Assembly: GCA_023657425.1 (NCBI GenBank)
Contig: JAGTJW010000003.1
Span: forward strand, 248,001-312,000
DNA length: 64,000 nucleotides
Reading direction: 5' to 3'
Origin: Ideonella sp. WA131b
GTDB taxonomy: Bacteria; Pseudomonadota; Gammaproteobacteria; Burkholderiales; Burkholderiaceae_C
Part shown: one piece after another, positions 1 through 9,167 of the stretch
Layout of the letters: each line of letters opens with the position of its first letter
Position numbering within the stretch: position 1 is the first letter of the stretch
Notes under the pieces: generated by a model
Told to the model about the DNA's origin: nothing
Databases searched by the model: none
Seen by the model: the letters and a program-made list of their open reading frames with translations, nothing else
Program-made: the position numbers and the translations under genes

Positions 1-60
1 CAGTGGCGGGGAGATGTGCTTTCGGCAGGGCTGTTGAGCATCCTCGGTTGCAGCGCTGCC

Positions 61-569
61 TCAAGATGCATTGGATATCGGTGCCTCGTTCGATGAGTGC
101 GTCGGGCATCTGAGCTTAGGGTCGAGGCCGCGCGATGCCATGGCCAACCGGAAGCCGCTCAACGCCACGCCGAGCTGTTGCGCTTGCCGGCGGGGGCTCG
201 CGGCAGCAGAGGCGCCCTCTCGGCCCGGCGCGGCGATCCGCAGCGTGATGCCGTCGAGGACGGCCATGCGCTGCGTGCAGGTCACGAGGTCGTTCATCGT
301 CACGCCAGAGTCGGCCGGCAGCCGGGAGCCGATGTCGACCTTACTGACTCTGGCGCCCACCACGCCTCGATGTCGCGCAAGGCGGTGCCCGCCGCCTGCA
401 AGACCCTGGGTGCGCTGCCCGCTCTGGCGCCAGCGCTGCTGGTCCGCGGTTCAGTGCGCGGCAGGTCAAAGCCACCGTACAGACCGGCCGTGCCTGGCGC
501 AGCAGCGACGTTGCCCTTCGTCGCGATCTTCTTGCCGGCGCGCGCCGTCGGATGCGGATGCCGCCTCAT
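61..569 (-). pseudogene. Unrecognised reading frame, probably frameshifted
   Basis: I do not recognise this sequence. An open frame starts at ATG 569, overlapping the stop of the upstream small gene in an ATGA arrangement, and runs 89 codons to a stop at 300. Near position 350 a second frame (363 down to 61) continues with protein-like composition. Joined, they would give about 165-170 residues, so one indel near 345-363 may have split a single gene. No motif, signal peptide or membrane segment is obvious. The ATGA coupling is the main argument that it was once a gene. It could also be noncoding DNA with chance open frames; confidence is low. Confidence 0.25.
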
Positions 570-916
570 GCCTGGCTCTCGCGCAGACGCTCGCCGTACA
601 CGGTCTTCGGCAGGGTCTTCCGGTTTGCGTCGGTCAGGCCGCTCGGGTCGCGACCTGCTTGACCGGCTTCTGCACCCTGTGCAAGGCACTTGTGGTGGAG
701 GCCGTGGACCGCGGAGTGGGAGTCGCGGTCGACGATCGGGCCCTGCTTGAGGCTGGTCGCCGGGCGGCCCGCATCGGAGCATTCCGCCCTGAACAGCGCC
801 ACGCCGCCATCGACTGTGCCCAGGGCCTCGTCCTGCGCAGCATCCTCTATCCCAAGGGCTGACAACGAGAGGGCACCGGTCAGCAGCAGTGTGGCGAGGT
901 AGGCAGGCTTGTTCAT
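566..916 (-). CDS. Small putative secreted protein, function unknown
   Basis: The 116-residue frame begins with a clear signal-peptide-like N terminus: MNKPAYL, a hydrophobic run (ATLLLTGALSLSA, about residues 8-20), then an acidic stretch. The start at 916 was chosen because upstream in-frame codons read as low-complexity, non-protein-like sequence. The mature part has only two cysteines and no family motif that I recognise. It lies downstream of the chemotaxis operon on the same strand but is separated from the last MCP by about 230 bases, so a functional link is not shown. No strong ribosome binding site is visible. It is probably a real but uncharacterised periplasmic protein. Confidence 0.4.
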   Translation of the reverse strand: MNKPAYLATLLLTGALSLSALGIEDAAQDEALGTVDGGVALFRAECSDAGRPATSLKQGPIVDRDSHSAVHGLHHKCLAQGAEAGQAGRDPSGLTDANRKTLPKTVYGERLRESQA

Positions 917-1142
917 GGAAGACACCATTCGCGGCAGCGGTCTGTGAATTCCGGCGCTTCCAGGCTGTATCGGCCAGTTTGGCTGCACTCTTGAGGTCGG
1001 TCCTGCGATGACGGGTTGGTGACAAGCTGCTTCGCCCGCAGGAGCGTCGATGCCACCCAGACGCGTGCCTGGTTTGCCGCTGGAGAACGGCTTCGCCATC
1101 AAGACGGGCAGCGTCGCCCGTTCGCACCCTCTCGCCCGGCGT

Positions 1143-3572
1143 TCACGCCGGGGCGGGGGCAGGCTGGTTGTCGTGGTGCTCGCTCCGGTCTGCCCCTGCG
1201 GCCAGCGGCTGGATCACCGGCTCGGCCGTTGCGTCCCTGTGGACGCCGCATCCAAGCAGTGTTTCTTCGTCGAGCTGAACGATCCAGCTTTCCTTGGGCC
1301 TGACCAGCTGCGTGATGGGGTCGATGGCGGTGCACTGAACCCAGTCGCCACCGGCCTCGGCCGCCGCCCAGGCTGACCGCAGGAACACCTCGTCCTGTCC
1401 CTTCGTGACGCTGTACAGCTGCCCCACGTTGGCCGGCTTCGCGCCACAGGCTACGTATCGACCGTCGCGGCCCAAGGCGAACACGTACAGATCGCGGTCG
1501 ATGAAGGCTCCTCCGGGGTCGTGAAAGTCCGCGACAGCCCTCTCCAGACCCGCTGCCTTCACGTGGGCGACCGCGCGCTCGACGAGGCCCAGAGCCTCAT
1601 CCGCCGAGCCCTGGCGGAGGCGCATCGATGACACGGCATCACGCAGTCGATCTGCCCGGGTGACCAGCGCATGCGAAGCGGTGGCCGACTGTTCCACCAG
1701 CTTCGCGTTCTCACGCGTGATCTCGTCCAGACTGCCCACCGCATGAGTCACCTGTTGCAGATCCTGGCTGTGCTGAGTGCTGTGGTCGGAGATGATGCGC
1801 AGTGCGCCCGAGATGTCGCGGACCCCTCGCACCACCCCGTCGAGGCTGCTGCTGGCGGCATCCAGCTTCTCGGTCGACAGCTGCGCCTGAGCGCCGGTAT
1901 TGCCGATCAGCACTCGAATCTCCTCGGCCGACTCGGCGCAACGCTGCGCCAGTTGGCCAACCTCGGTGGCCACAACGGCAAACCCTCGGCCGCTCTCCCC
2001 TGCGCGCGAGGCCTCGATGGCCGCGTTGAGCGAAAGCATGCTTGTCTGGAACGCGACTTCATCGATCACCCGGACCATCTCGGACACCTGCTCGACGGCC
2101 TGCTGCAGCTGACGCATCGAGGTCACCGTTTCCTGCATCGCCAAGTGTCCCTTTTCGGCCTGGCCCGTCAGGCTCTGCGCGAGCCTGTCAAGCTCGAGCG
2201 CGGCCTCGGCATTGCGCGCCATATCGACCGACAGGCTGCTGATGGCCGCGATCGAACTGCGCAGGCTGCCGGCCTGTTCGTCGGTGCGGCCGGCAAGGCG
2301 GGTGCTGCCGACGCTGACCTCCTGACCAGTCAGGTTGACGAAGCTGGCGCTGTTGCGAATCTCGGCCACCATAGTCGACAGCCGCGCGCTCATGGCTTCG
2401 ACGATCCTGCCGATGTCGGCCAGCTCGTCGCGCCCGGCAACCCGCAGGGGGTGAGTGAGGTTCCCGGCCGCGATGGCTGCGGTGCCCCTGTGCAGGTGGT
2501 TCAGAGACCGGCGCATGCTCACGACAAGGGCCGACATCAGGTAGCCGATTGCGATCAGCACGGCGAAAATGCCTGTCGCCCGCGTGGTCAGCTCAAGCCA
2601 AAGCAGGCGCTCCTTGTCGGAGATGCGTTCCTGAAGCCGCAGGATCAGGTCACGCTGAAGCGCATGGACAAGCGCAAGGGCGTGAGTGCCTCGTTCGCGA
2701 AATCGATCGGCGTCCCCGCTACGGTCTGTCGTGCCCAAGCGCGCTTCTACATCGCGCATGAACTGCTCAACGGCCACACGGGCGGGCTCGGCCGATCCCG
2801 GTGCCTCACCCCCATGTCGTGCCACGGCCTCCAGGCGGTCGCTCAGGACAAGCTGCAGCCGCGCGGCAAGCTGGCCCTCGGACAACACCTCGGCCAACTC
2901 AGCAGGGTTCCTGCTCGGTGCTGCATGCGCAGCGCCACCGAGCGCCAGGGTCTTGGCCAGAGCCTCAGAAAGCGGCGGGTCGACGTTGACCAGCAGATCG
3001 ATCATCTCGAAGGTCACGGCATCCCCGTTGAAGAGCAGGCCCGAGACCTCGGCCACCCGTCGAATCTGGCGCAGCAGGGAGTCCAGCAGCGCCGACTGCG
3101 CGGCGAACCCGGTCTCGGTGCCCCTAATGCTCGCCTGCAGCCGTTCTTGCAGGGGGTGCCAAGAGTCCAGCGCCGGGGCCAACGGGCCGTTGGTCATGGC
3201 TCTTTCCAGAGCCAGCATCGCCTCGTCCACATTGCGCCGGCTTGTGGCCAGCGAGTTCGCTTGAGCAGGTGCGGGCGCGCTCGCCTCGTCCATCAACTGT
3301 GCACGTTGCAGCTGCAGTTCGGGCACCACCCGGACGAGCTGTTCCAGTGCCTGCAGACCTGCGCTCTGGCGCTGCCCTGCTTGCAGCGCGCGCCACAGGT
3401 CCTGCATGCTGAGTGCTCCAAGCAACAGCAGCGGAGCCACCACCAGCACGCCGAGCAGCGCAAGCTTGCTGTGCAGCCGCAGGTGGCTCATCAGCCGCTC
3501 GCCTGGGGCCAGTGCCTGCATCAACCGGGCGTAGGCCCAGTGGGTCTGGCGAGTGCGGTTTCGTTCGATCAT
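1143..3572 (-). CDS. Methyl-accepting chemotaxis protein with a C-terminal Cache-like domain
   Basis: This 809-residue chemoreceptor should pass ligand signals to the CheA-CheW complex. A first membrane helix lies near residues 36-54, followed by a long helical, presumably periplasmic region, a second helix near 335-357, a HAMP segment, and the MCP signalling domain whose conserved hairpin tip (SLNAAIEASRAGESGRGFAV) is near residue 520. Unusually, about 150 residues follow the signalling coiled coil (from about 660) and read like a single-Cache sensor fold, with FALGRDGRYVACG and a conserved GQ. That puts a second sensor-like module in the cytoplasm. It is the last gene of the che operon, 108 bases after cheB. 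Confidence 0.9.
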   Translation of the reverse strand: MIERNRTRQTHWAYARLMQALAPGERLMSHLRLHSKLALLGVLVVAPLLLLGALSMQDLWRALQAGQRQSAGLQALEQLVRVVPELQLQRAQLMDEASAPAPAQANSLATSRRNVDEAMLALERAMTNGPLAPALDSWHPLQERLQASIRGTETGFAAQSALLDSLLRQIRRVAEVSGLLFNGDAVTFEMIDLLVNVDPPLSEALAKTLALGGAAHAAPSRNPAELAEVLSEGQLAARLQLVLSDRLEAVARHGGEAPGSAEPARVAVEQFMRDVEARLGTTDRSGDADRFRERGTHALALVHALQRDLILRLQERISDKERLLWLELTTRATGIFAVLIAIGYLMSALVVSMRRSLNHLHRGTAAIAAGNLTHPLRVAGRDELADIGRIVEAMSARLSTMVAEIRNSASFVNLTGQEVSVGSTRLAGRTDEQAGSLRSSIAAISSLSVDMARNAEAALELDRLAQSLTGQAEKGHLAMQETVTSMRQLQQAVEQVSEMVRVIDEVAFQTSMLSLNAAIEASRAGESGRGFAVVATEVGQLAQRCAESAEEIRVLIGNTGAQAQLSTEKLDAASSSLDGVVRGVRDISGALRIISDHSTQHSQDLQQVTHAVGSLDEITRENAKLVEQSATASHALVTRADRLRDAVSSMRLRQGSADEALGLVERAVAHVKAAGLERAVADFHDPGGAFIDRDLYVFALGRDGRYVACGAKPANVGQLYSVTKGQDEVFLRSAWAAAEAGGDWVQCTAIDPITQLVRPKESWIVQLDEETLLGCGVHRDATAEPVIQPLAAGADRSEHHDNQPAPAPA

Positions 3573-3680
3573 GGCGGCACTGACGGTGAGACGTCGAAGA
3601 TCGATGTTGGACCGAAGGCCATCCGGGCGTGTGCCCGAGAAGCAGCCGTCATCCTGCGCTGTTCGGGGCGCTGAGAAGCT

Positions 3681-4772
3681 TCAAGCGGCTGTAGCGGCAT
3701 GGCCGACCCTTTGCAGCCAGTCCGGCACCGCGTGCAGCGGCACCACATCAGCGGCTGCACCCAGCCTGATGGCCTCTCGAGGCATGCCGAAGACCACGCT
3801 GGTGGCCTCATCCTGCGCCGCCGTGCGGGCTCCTGCCCGCCGAAGCTCGAGCAGGCCGCGCGCGCCATCGTCGCCCATGCCGGTGAGCAGCACCGCGGCG
3901 GCATTGCCGCCTGCATGCTGCGCCACGCTTCGGAACAGAACGTCGACACTCGGCTTGTGACGATTGACCAGCGGGCCGTCGCTCACGGTAACCAGGTACT
4001 GCGCGCCGCTGCGCACGAGCTGCATGTGACGCCCCCCCGGGGAGATGAGCACGCGCCCGGGGATCACGCGATCGCCGTCGCGAGCCTCGCGCACATCGAG
4101 CACGCACACGCTGTTCAGTCGTCCGGCGAAGGCGGCAGTGAACGACTCCGGCATGTGCTGCACGATCACGATCCCGGGCGTCGTGCGCGGTAGGCCGGTC
4201 AGCACCGTCTCGATGGCCTGCACGCCGCCTGTGGAGCTCCCGATGGCCAGTACGCGGTCGGTGGTCTCGGACATCGCGTGGGATGCGGCAGGTGGTGGCT
4301 CGCCTGCGCGCGACATCACGCTGCCGGCGTTTGCTGCGCCCGTCGCTGGCAATCGAAGCCTTCGCACATTGGCCAGCGCCGCCGCACGCACCGCCGCCAC
4401 GAGGCCGTTGCTCGGATCGCCGAGGAAGTCGCGCAAGCCGATCTTGGGCTTGGCAACACAGCTGACGGCGCCCTCGGCCAGTGCCTGTATCGTGGTTGCA
4501 GCGCCTGCAGCAGTGAGTGTGGAACACATCACGACCGGAGTCGGTCGTTCGCTCATGACCTTGCGAAGGAAGCTCAGGCCATCCATGCGTGGCATTTCCA
4601 CGTCCAGCACAATGACATCGGGCCAGCGCGCCTCCATCTTGGGCCAGGCAAACAAGGGATCGCTCGCGGTTGCGATGACCTCGATTCCTGCGGAGGTGAG
4701 CAACTCGTGCAGGTGCTTGCGCACCACGGCGGAGTCATCGATCAGGATCACTCCTATGCGACGGTCGGTCAT
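3681..4772 (-). CDS. cheB: CheB, chemotaxis protein-glutamate methylesterase/glutamine deamidase
   Basis: CheB removes methyl groups from receptor glutamates and so resets adaptation opposite to CheR. The 363 residues show an N-terminal receiver domain with acidic pocket IDDS at 11-14 and phospho-acceptor Asp57 ([11 protein letters not shown]). The C-terminal esterase domain has the catalytic triad: serine in AIGSSTGG (about 180), histidine in [10 protein letters not shown] (about 206) and aspartate in LLTGMGDDG (about 300). Length is normal for the family. Its start overlaps the cheD stop by four bases (TCAT at 4769-4772 on the plus strand), showing translational coupling. It should be phosphorylated by the CheA encoded upstream. 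Confidence 0.97.
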   Translation of the reverse strand: MTDRRIGVILIDDSAVVRKHLHELLTSAGIEVIATASDPLFAWPKMEARWPDVIVLDVEMPRMDGLSFLRKVMSERPTPVVMCSTLTAAGAATTIQALAEGAVSCVAKPKIGLRDFLGDPSNGLVAAVRAAALANVRRLRLPATGAANAGSVMSRAGEPPPAASHAMSETTDRVLAIGSSTGGVQAIETVLTGLPRTTPGIVIVQHMPESFTAAFAGRLNSVCVLDVREARDGDRVIPGRVLISPGGRHMQLVRSGAQYLVTVSDGPLVNRHKPSVDVLFRSVAQHAGGNAAAVLLTGMGDDGARGLLELRRAGARTAAQDEATSVVFGMPREAIRLGAAADVVPLHAVPDWLQRVGHAATAA

Positions 4773-5422
4773 GTCTTGCTCCTGGCGAGACTGGCCTGAA
4801 GATGGGGTTGGGGCGCCGCGCCATCGCCCCGCCGCATGGTGACCTCTCCGGTGGCCAGAGTCAGGACCACGGTGCGTGGGATGTCCTCGCCGACGTCAAC
4901 TCCCTGGATCTGAAAGCCATAGCGGTCGACGAGATTGAAGCCCTGCTCGATGTTTCGCTCGCCCACGTTGAACTTCAGCGCGCCTTCCGGCATGGTGTCG
5001 GCCCCCCCGTACAGATGGGCATGGAATTCGGTAGGTGCGCTGCGCGTGGCGCGCAGCAAATTCACCAACGCCTCCAGCGCCTCGTCGCCGTACCGCCCGT
5101 CAAGCGGTTCGTCACCCTTGCGTTGACGCGAGGGCAGAAGGAAGTGGCACATGCCGCCCAGGCGGCGCTCCGGGTGCCACAGGGTGACGGCCAGGCACGA
5201 GCCGAGCAGGGTGCGCAAGGACGCTGCATGGCCGCCGAAGTGAAGTTGGCCAGGCATCAGCGTCAAGTGCTCGCCCGGGCGAGCAGCAAGCTGCGAATGC
5301 ATCGTGGGTGCGCTCACCGCGGAGTTCGTGCGCACGCCGCCGCGCGCCTCACGTTCGGCGGCGCTGCGCTCGGCCGCGCAGGCCATGCGCATCGCCAAGG
5401 TCATGCGCTCAGACGCGGACAT
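4769..5422 (-). CDS. cheD: CheD, chemoreceptor glutamine deamidase
   Basis: CheD deamidates specific glutamines in receptors and, in many bacteria, tunes CheA activity. The 217-residue protein carries the family signature: catalytic cysteine in [13 protein letters not shown] and histidine in GGMCHFLLP, followed by the conserved KFNVGERN region. About 40 extra N-terminal residues precede the conserved core, so the true start may be one of the internal methionines near 5401. The given start overlaps cheR by 14 bases and the gene ends inside the cheB start codon. Presence of CheD with CheB and CheR points to a receptor-modification system richer than that of E. coli. Confidence 0.93.
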   Translation of the reverse strand: MSASERMTLAMRMACAAERSAAEREARGGVRTNSAVSAPTMHSQLAARPGEHLTLMPGQLHFGGHAASLRTLLGSCLAVTLWHPERRLGGMCHFLLPSRQRKGDEPLDGRYGDEALEALVNLLRATRSAPTEFHAHLYGGADTMPEGALKFNVGERNIEQGFNLVDRYGFQIQGVDVGEDIPRTVVLTLATGEVTMRRGDGAAPQPHLQASLARSKT

Positions 5423-6215
5423 GGATCGCGGTCGCCAACGCCCGCACCGGCAGGTTCAGCGTCGCCAACGACTCTGCATGGCCGGTGTACAGCACGCCGT
5501 CGGGCTTGAGATGCTGCAGCACGCGGCGCACGATCTGCGACTTGGCCTCGTTGTCGAAGTAGATCAGCACGTTGCGCAGAAATATCACGTCGAACATGGG
5601 TAGCTGCGGCAGCTCAGCCATCAGATTGGCGGGCAGGAAGCGCACGCGCTGTCTCAGGGCTTTGCTCACCAGCAGATCGCCTTTGTGGGCTCCGTGGCCC
5701 TTGAGACAGAAGCGTCGCAGGTAGTCAGCCGGCACCAGACGGGCTCGCTCCATCGAGTAGAGCCCTCGGCGCGCGCTGTCCACCATGGCCGTGGACAGGT
5801 CGGTGCCCCACACCTGCCAGCCACCTTCGCCCAGTTGGTCGGCCAGCAGCATCGCGATGCTGTACGCCTCTTCTCCGCTGGAGCTGGCGGCGCTCCACAC
5901 ACTGAACTCTCCACCGTCGGCAGCCCATTGCGACTGCAGCCTCTCGGCCAGGTCGTTGAAGTGCTGCGGCTCGCGGAAGAAGTAGGTCTCGTTGGTGGTC
6001 AGGCGGTCGATGACACGGGTCATCTCGGCAGCTGGGGCGTGGCCGCCCACCAAGCGTTCAACATAGGCCTCGAGGTCGTCAACGCCGTGCTCCTGAGCCA
6101 GTCGGTTCAGTCGACCGACCACCAGGGCTTCCTTGTTGTCGCCGAGGCGGATGCCCGACGCCTCGTGGAAAAGCTGTGTGACGGCCTCAAAGGCTTTGCG
6201 CGACAGCAAGGTCAT
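5409..6215 (-). CDS. cheR: CheR, chemoreceptor glutamate methyltransferase
   Basis: CheR uses S-adenosylmethionine to methylate receptor glutamates during adaptation. The 268-residue sequence shows the N-terminal helical domain and then the family landmarks: NETYFFREPQHF, an SAM-binding loop in VWSAASSSGEEAYSIAMLL (the usual AACSTGEE is AASSSGEE here) and DVIFLRNVLIYFD near the C terminus. Length is typical. It lies ten bases downstream of cheW and overlaps cheD, inside the che operon. Neither MCP in this window ends in a clear CheR-docking pentapeptide, so methylation is presumably tether-independent or uses other receptors. Confidence 0.96.
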   Translation of the reverse strand: MTLLSRKAFEAVTQLFHEASGIRLGDNKEALVVGRLNRLAQEHGVDDLEAYVERLVGGHAPAAEMTRVIDRLTTNETYFFREPQHFNDLAERLQSQWAADGGEFSVWSAASSSGEEAYSIAMLLADQLGEGGWQVWGTDLSTAMVDSARRGLYSMERARLVPADYLRRFCLKGHGAHKGDLLVSKALRQRVRFLPANLMAELPQLPMFDVIFLRNVLIYFDNEAKSQIVRRVLQHLKPDGVLYTGHAESLATLNLPVRALATAIHVRV

Positions 6216-6224
6216 GCGATTCCC

Positions 6225-6809
6225 TCAGTGCGCGCGCCACGCTGCGATGGCGCTGGACAGTTCGTGGGCGGACAGTACCTGCTGCAGCGCCAGCACGCCG
6301 ATCAGCTGGCCGCCCGACCGGGTGATCCCCCTCAAGAAGCCCGGTGAGATGCGGGTGCCCAGCGCCGGCGCCGGCTCGATCTCGTGCGCCGCGCGGTCGA
6401 AGACCTCGTACACCGCATCGACCAGCAGCCCCACGGTCAGGGATTGACCCGGGCTCTCCGAGTCGCTGCCATCGGCGTCGGCCTGCGCTGCGTCCGTGGC
6501 ATCGACAACCACGATGCACGAGCGGCGCCCGGTCACCGTTGCGGGTCGGCCTAGCCGCGCCGACAGGTCGATCACGGGCACCACGGCGCCACGCAGGTTC
6601 ATCACGCCACGCACGAACTCCGGCGTGCGCGGCAGCGGGGTGAGACGTGCGACCTGAAGAATCTCGCGCACATCATCGATCGACACGGCCAGGGCTTCGT
6701 CGCCCACCGACATGCGCAACAGCGACAGCGGCGCTTCGGCGTCGTAGCCGGTGCCTGCCGGCAGGGTTTGGGCCGAGAGGGTGTTCAGGGATTCGAGCAT
6801 GGCGTTCAA
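6225..6809 (-). CDS. cheW: CheW, chemotaxis coupling protein
   Basis: CheW links chemoreceptors to the CheA kinase in the signalling array. The 194 residues form one CheW fold: SLLRMSVGDEALAVSIDDV, then TPLPRTPEFVRGVMNLRGAVVPVIDLSARLG, which is the family hallmark, and a later LLVDAVYEVFD strand. An acidic, alanine-rich insertion (TDAAQADADGSDSESPG, about 105-121) is a little unusual but sits in a loop. It lies between an MCP gene and cheR, 34 bases after the former, consistent with co-transcription. Confidence 0.95.
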   Translation of the reverse strand: MNAMLESLNTLSAQTLPAGTGYDAEAPLSLLRMSVGDEALAVSIDDVREILQVARLTPLPRTPEFVRGVMNLRGAVVPVIDLSARLGRPATVTGRRSCIVVVDATDAAQADADGSDSESPGQSLTVGLLVDAVYEVFDRAAHEIEPAPALGTRISPGFLRGITRSGGQLIGVLALQQVLSAHELSSAIAAWRAH

Positions 6810-6843
6810 CGGTGTGCAGGGCGTTTCGATGCCTGGGGTTGGC

Positions 6844-9105
6844 TCAGAATCGTCCGAAGGAAGCCTCGTCGGCTGCGTCCTCGGTCACTGCGGGCGCGGG
6901 TCGCTTGGCGGGCGTTGGCGCCTGGCCGAAGCGCAGAGCGCCCGTGGCGGATGGCGCCGCCCGCGTCGCGCGCGGCTTGGCTGCACCACCTCGCGCCGCA
7001 GCAGTCGCGACCTCGCTGCCGTCGTCCGCGAGGCGGAAGAAGCCCATCAGCTCCTGAAGCTGCTCGGCCTGGGCAGAGAGCTCTTCGGCTGTGGCGCTCA
7101 GCTCCTCGCTCGCGCTGGCGGTCTGCTGCGTGGCGCTGCTCAGTTGGTTCATGGCGCCCGTGATCTGTCCGACGCCGTCGCTCTGCTCGCCGCTGGCGGC
7201 GGCGATTTCCTGCACCAGCTCGCTGGTCTTCTGGATGCTGGGCACCATGCCCGACAGCAGCGTGCCGGCCTTTTCGGCGAGTCCCACGCTGTGCGTGGCC
7301 AGACTGCCGATCTCCTGCGCGGCCACCTGGCTGCGTTCGGCGAGCTTGCGCACCTCGGCGGCAACGACAGCGAAACCCTTTCCATGCTCGCCGGCACGCG
7401 CGGCCTCGATGGCTGCGTTCAGCGCCAGCAGGTTGGTCTGGTAGGCGATGTCGTCGATGATGCCGATCTTGGTGGCGATCGACTTCATGGCCTCGACCGT
7501 CTCTCCGACGGCGGTGCCACCGTCAGCCGCCTCCTTGGCGGCCTTGCTTGCGATGCCGTCGGTGACGTTGGCGCTCTCGGCGTTGCCCTTGACGCTGGCG
7601 CTGATCTCCTGCAGCGAGGCCGTGGTCTCTTCCACGCTGGCGGCCTGCTGGCTGGCACCGTGGCTCAGGCTCTGGCTGGTCTGGCTGACTTGACCGCTGG
7701 CCGCGCTGAGCTGGTTGGCGGCGATGCGCACCTGGCGGATCGTGCCGCTGACGGTGTCGATGAGCTGGTTGAACTTGCTGCAGAGGTCGGCGTGGAAGGC
7801 TTCCTTGCCTTCCAGCGCGATGCGGCGGGTGAAGTCGCCCTGCGTGGCTCCGTCCACCGCTGCGCCGATGTCCGCCGCCACCTGACCTGCGGCCCGTGCG
7901 CCCGCCTCGGTGGCGGCCAGCCGTTCCGCGTCTTCGGTCCGGCGACGGCGCAACTGGCCCTGCATGTCGCCCAGGCGCTGCAGGAGCTGAGACACCTCGT
8001 CACGGCCGTTCGTGGCGATCGCAAAGTCCAGGTTGCCCTCGCCAACCGCGTTGGCCGCCTCAACGGCGTGGGCCAGCGGCTTGGTGACCGAGCGCGAGAT
8101 GGCAAAGCCCAGCCCCACCGAGATGAGGCCCAGTCCACCCAGAAGTGCCAGCAGGAGGTTTCGCGCCTCCTGCGTTGCCGCGACGCGGTCGAGAAGCTTG
8201 GTTTCCAGTGCAATGGCCGTCTCGTCGAACAGCTTGTACTGCGCATCCACGGCCTGCGTGCCGGCGCGGAAGTAGTCCTGCGCGTTCAAGGTCGGCTTGG
8301 TGCCTGACAGCAGTTCCTTCTCGACGAGCTTGAAGAATCGGTCGGATTCCGCCGCCGCCGTCGCCATGGCGGCCACCTGGGGCTTGAGCGCCGGATCAAT
8401 GCCAATCGCCTTGTCGATCTGTGCGGTCGCCCTCGAGAGAAGGTACTGGGCCTGCTCGGTGAACAGAGACAGGCGAGCCCGATCGCTGCTCGTGATCTCC
8501 TTGGACGACAGCAGCTGCGAGCCCAAGCCACGCGTCATGGCCAACACCTCGGCCAGGCGCGGGACGTGGTCCACCATGGCCGTCATCAGGTAATAAGTTT
8601 CAGATACCGGATCGAGCGACAGTCCCGATGCATCGGCCACCTGGTCGATCAGGGTGATGCTGGCCTGCACCATGGCCACGTGGGCTGCATAGCTTTCAGC
8701 CGGCGTGATGCTGCGGCTGTCGACCTGCTGCTGCAGCCGCTCCCAGTTGACCTTCAAGGACTTGGCGCTGTCCACCGGCAGGGTGTAGGCCAGATCGACC
8801 AGCTGCTTGTTGAGGGTCGCAAGTTCAGCGGCAACTTCATTCGCGCGAACCTTGCGGTCGCCCTCGGAGGCCGCGTTGCCGCTCAGGACTATCCCCGAGT
8901 ACCCCCGGTGCGCCTGCAGGCTGCGCTGCAGCGCGATGGCGGAGCGAACGGGGTTGATGCCGGCGCCCTCACTCTTGGCGACGGCGATCTCGCCATTGCG
9001 GGCCTTGATCACGTGATAGGTGGGCAGCGCGGTCATGATCGCGCCGATGACGCCCAGCGCGGCGAACTTTTGCCACAGCTGCATGGAACGAAGGATGTGT
9101 TTCAC
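6844..9105 (-). CDS. Methyl-accepting chemotaxis protein
   Basis: This is a 753-residue chemoreceptor of classical layout. A first membrane helix is near residues 12-30, followed by an all-helical periplasmic domain to about 315 that contains a stretch like nitrate/nitrite-sensing (NIT) or four-helix sensors ([19 protein letters not shown]). A second membrane helix ([20 protein letters not shown]) is near 318-338. HAMP segments and a long coiled coil lead to the signalling tip [20 protein letters not shown] near 550. The C-terminal tail is a flexible alanine/proline-rich linker ending in ASFGRF, which lacks the tryptophan of a CheR/CheB tether. The ligand cannot be told from sequence. It sits between cheA and cheW. 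Confidence 0.94.
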   Translation of the reverse strand: MKHILRSMQLWQKFAALGVIGAIMTALPTYHVIKARNGEIAVAKSEGAGINPVRSAIALQRSLQAHRGYSGIVLSGNAASEGDRKVRANEVAAELATLNKQLVDLAYTLPVDSAKSLKVNWERLQQQVDSRSITPAESYAAHVAMVQASITLIDQVADASGLSLDPVSETYYLMTAMVDHVPRLAEVLAMTRGLGSQLLSSKEITSSDRARLSLFTEQAQYLLSRATAQIDKAIGIDPALKPQVAAMATAAAESDRFFKLVEKELLSGTKPTLNAQDYFRAGTQAVDAQYKLFDETAIALETKLLDRVAATQEARNLLLALLGGLGLISVGLGFAISRSVTKPLAHAVEAANAVGEGNLDFAIATNGRDEVSQLLQRLGDMQGQLRRRRTEDAERLAATEAGARAAGQVAADIGAAVDGATQGDFTRRIALEGKEAFHADLCSKFNQLIDTVSGTIRQVRIAANQLSAASGQVSQTSQSLSHGASQQAASVEETTASLQEISASVKGNAESANVTDGIASKAAKEAADGGTAVGETVEAMKSIATKIGIIDDIAYQTNLLALNAAIEAARAGEHGKGFAVVAAEVRKLAERSQVAAQEIGSLATHSVGLAEKAGTLLSGMVPSIQKTSELVQEIAAASGEQSDGVGQITGAMNQLSSATQQTASASEELSATAEELSAQAEQLQELMGFFRLADDGSEVATAAARGGAAKPRATRAAPSATGALRFGQAPTPAKRPAPAVTEDAADEASFGRF

Positions 9106-9167
9106 GGCGGTCCTCTCTGGATTACGCGTTGGGAGCGATAGGGGTTCGGGGAAGGGGCTGCACCGGC

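Noticed and set aside
9036..9105. CheR/CheB-docking pentapeptide on the MCP encoded at 6844-9105
   Set aside because: The C terminus is ASFGRF, without the tryptophan and spacing of the WxxF-type tether; I do not claim tethering.
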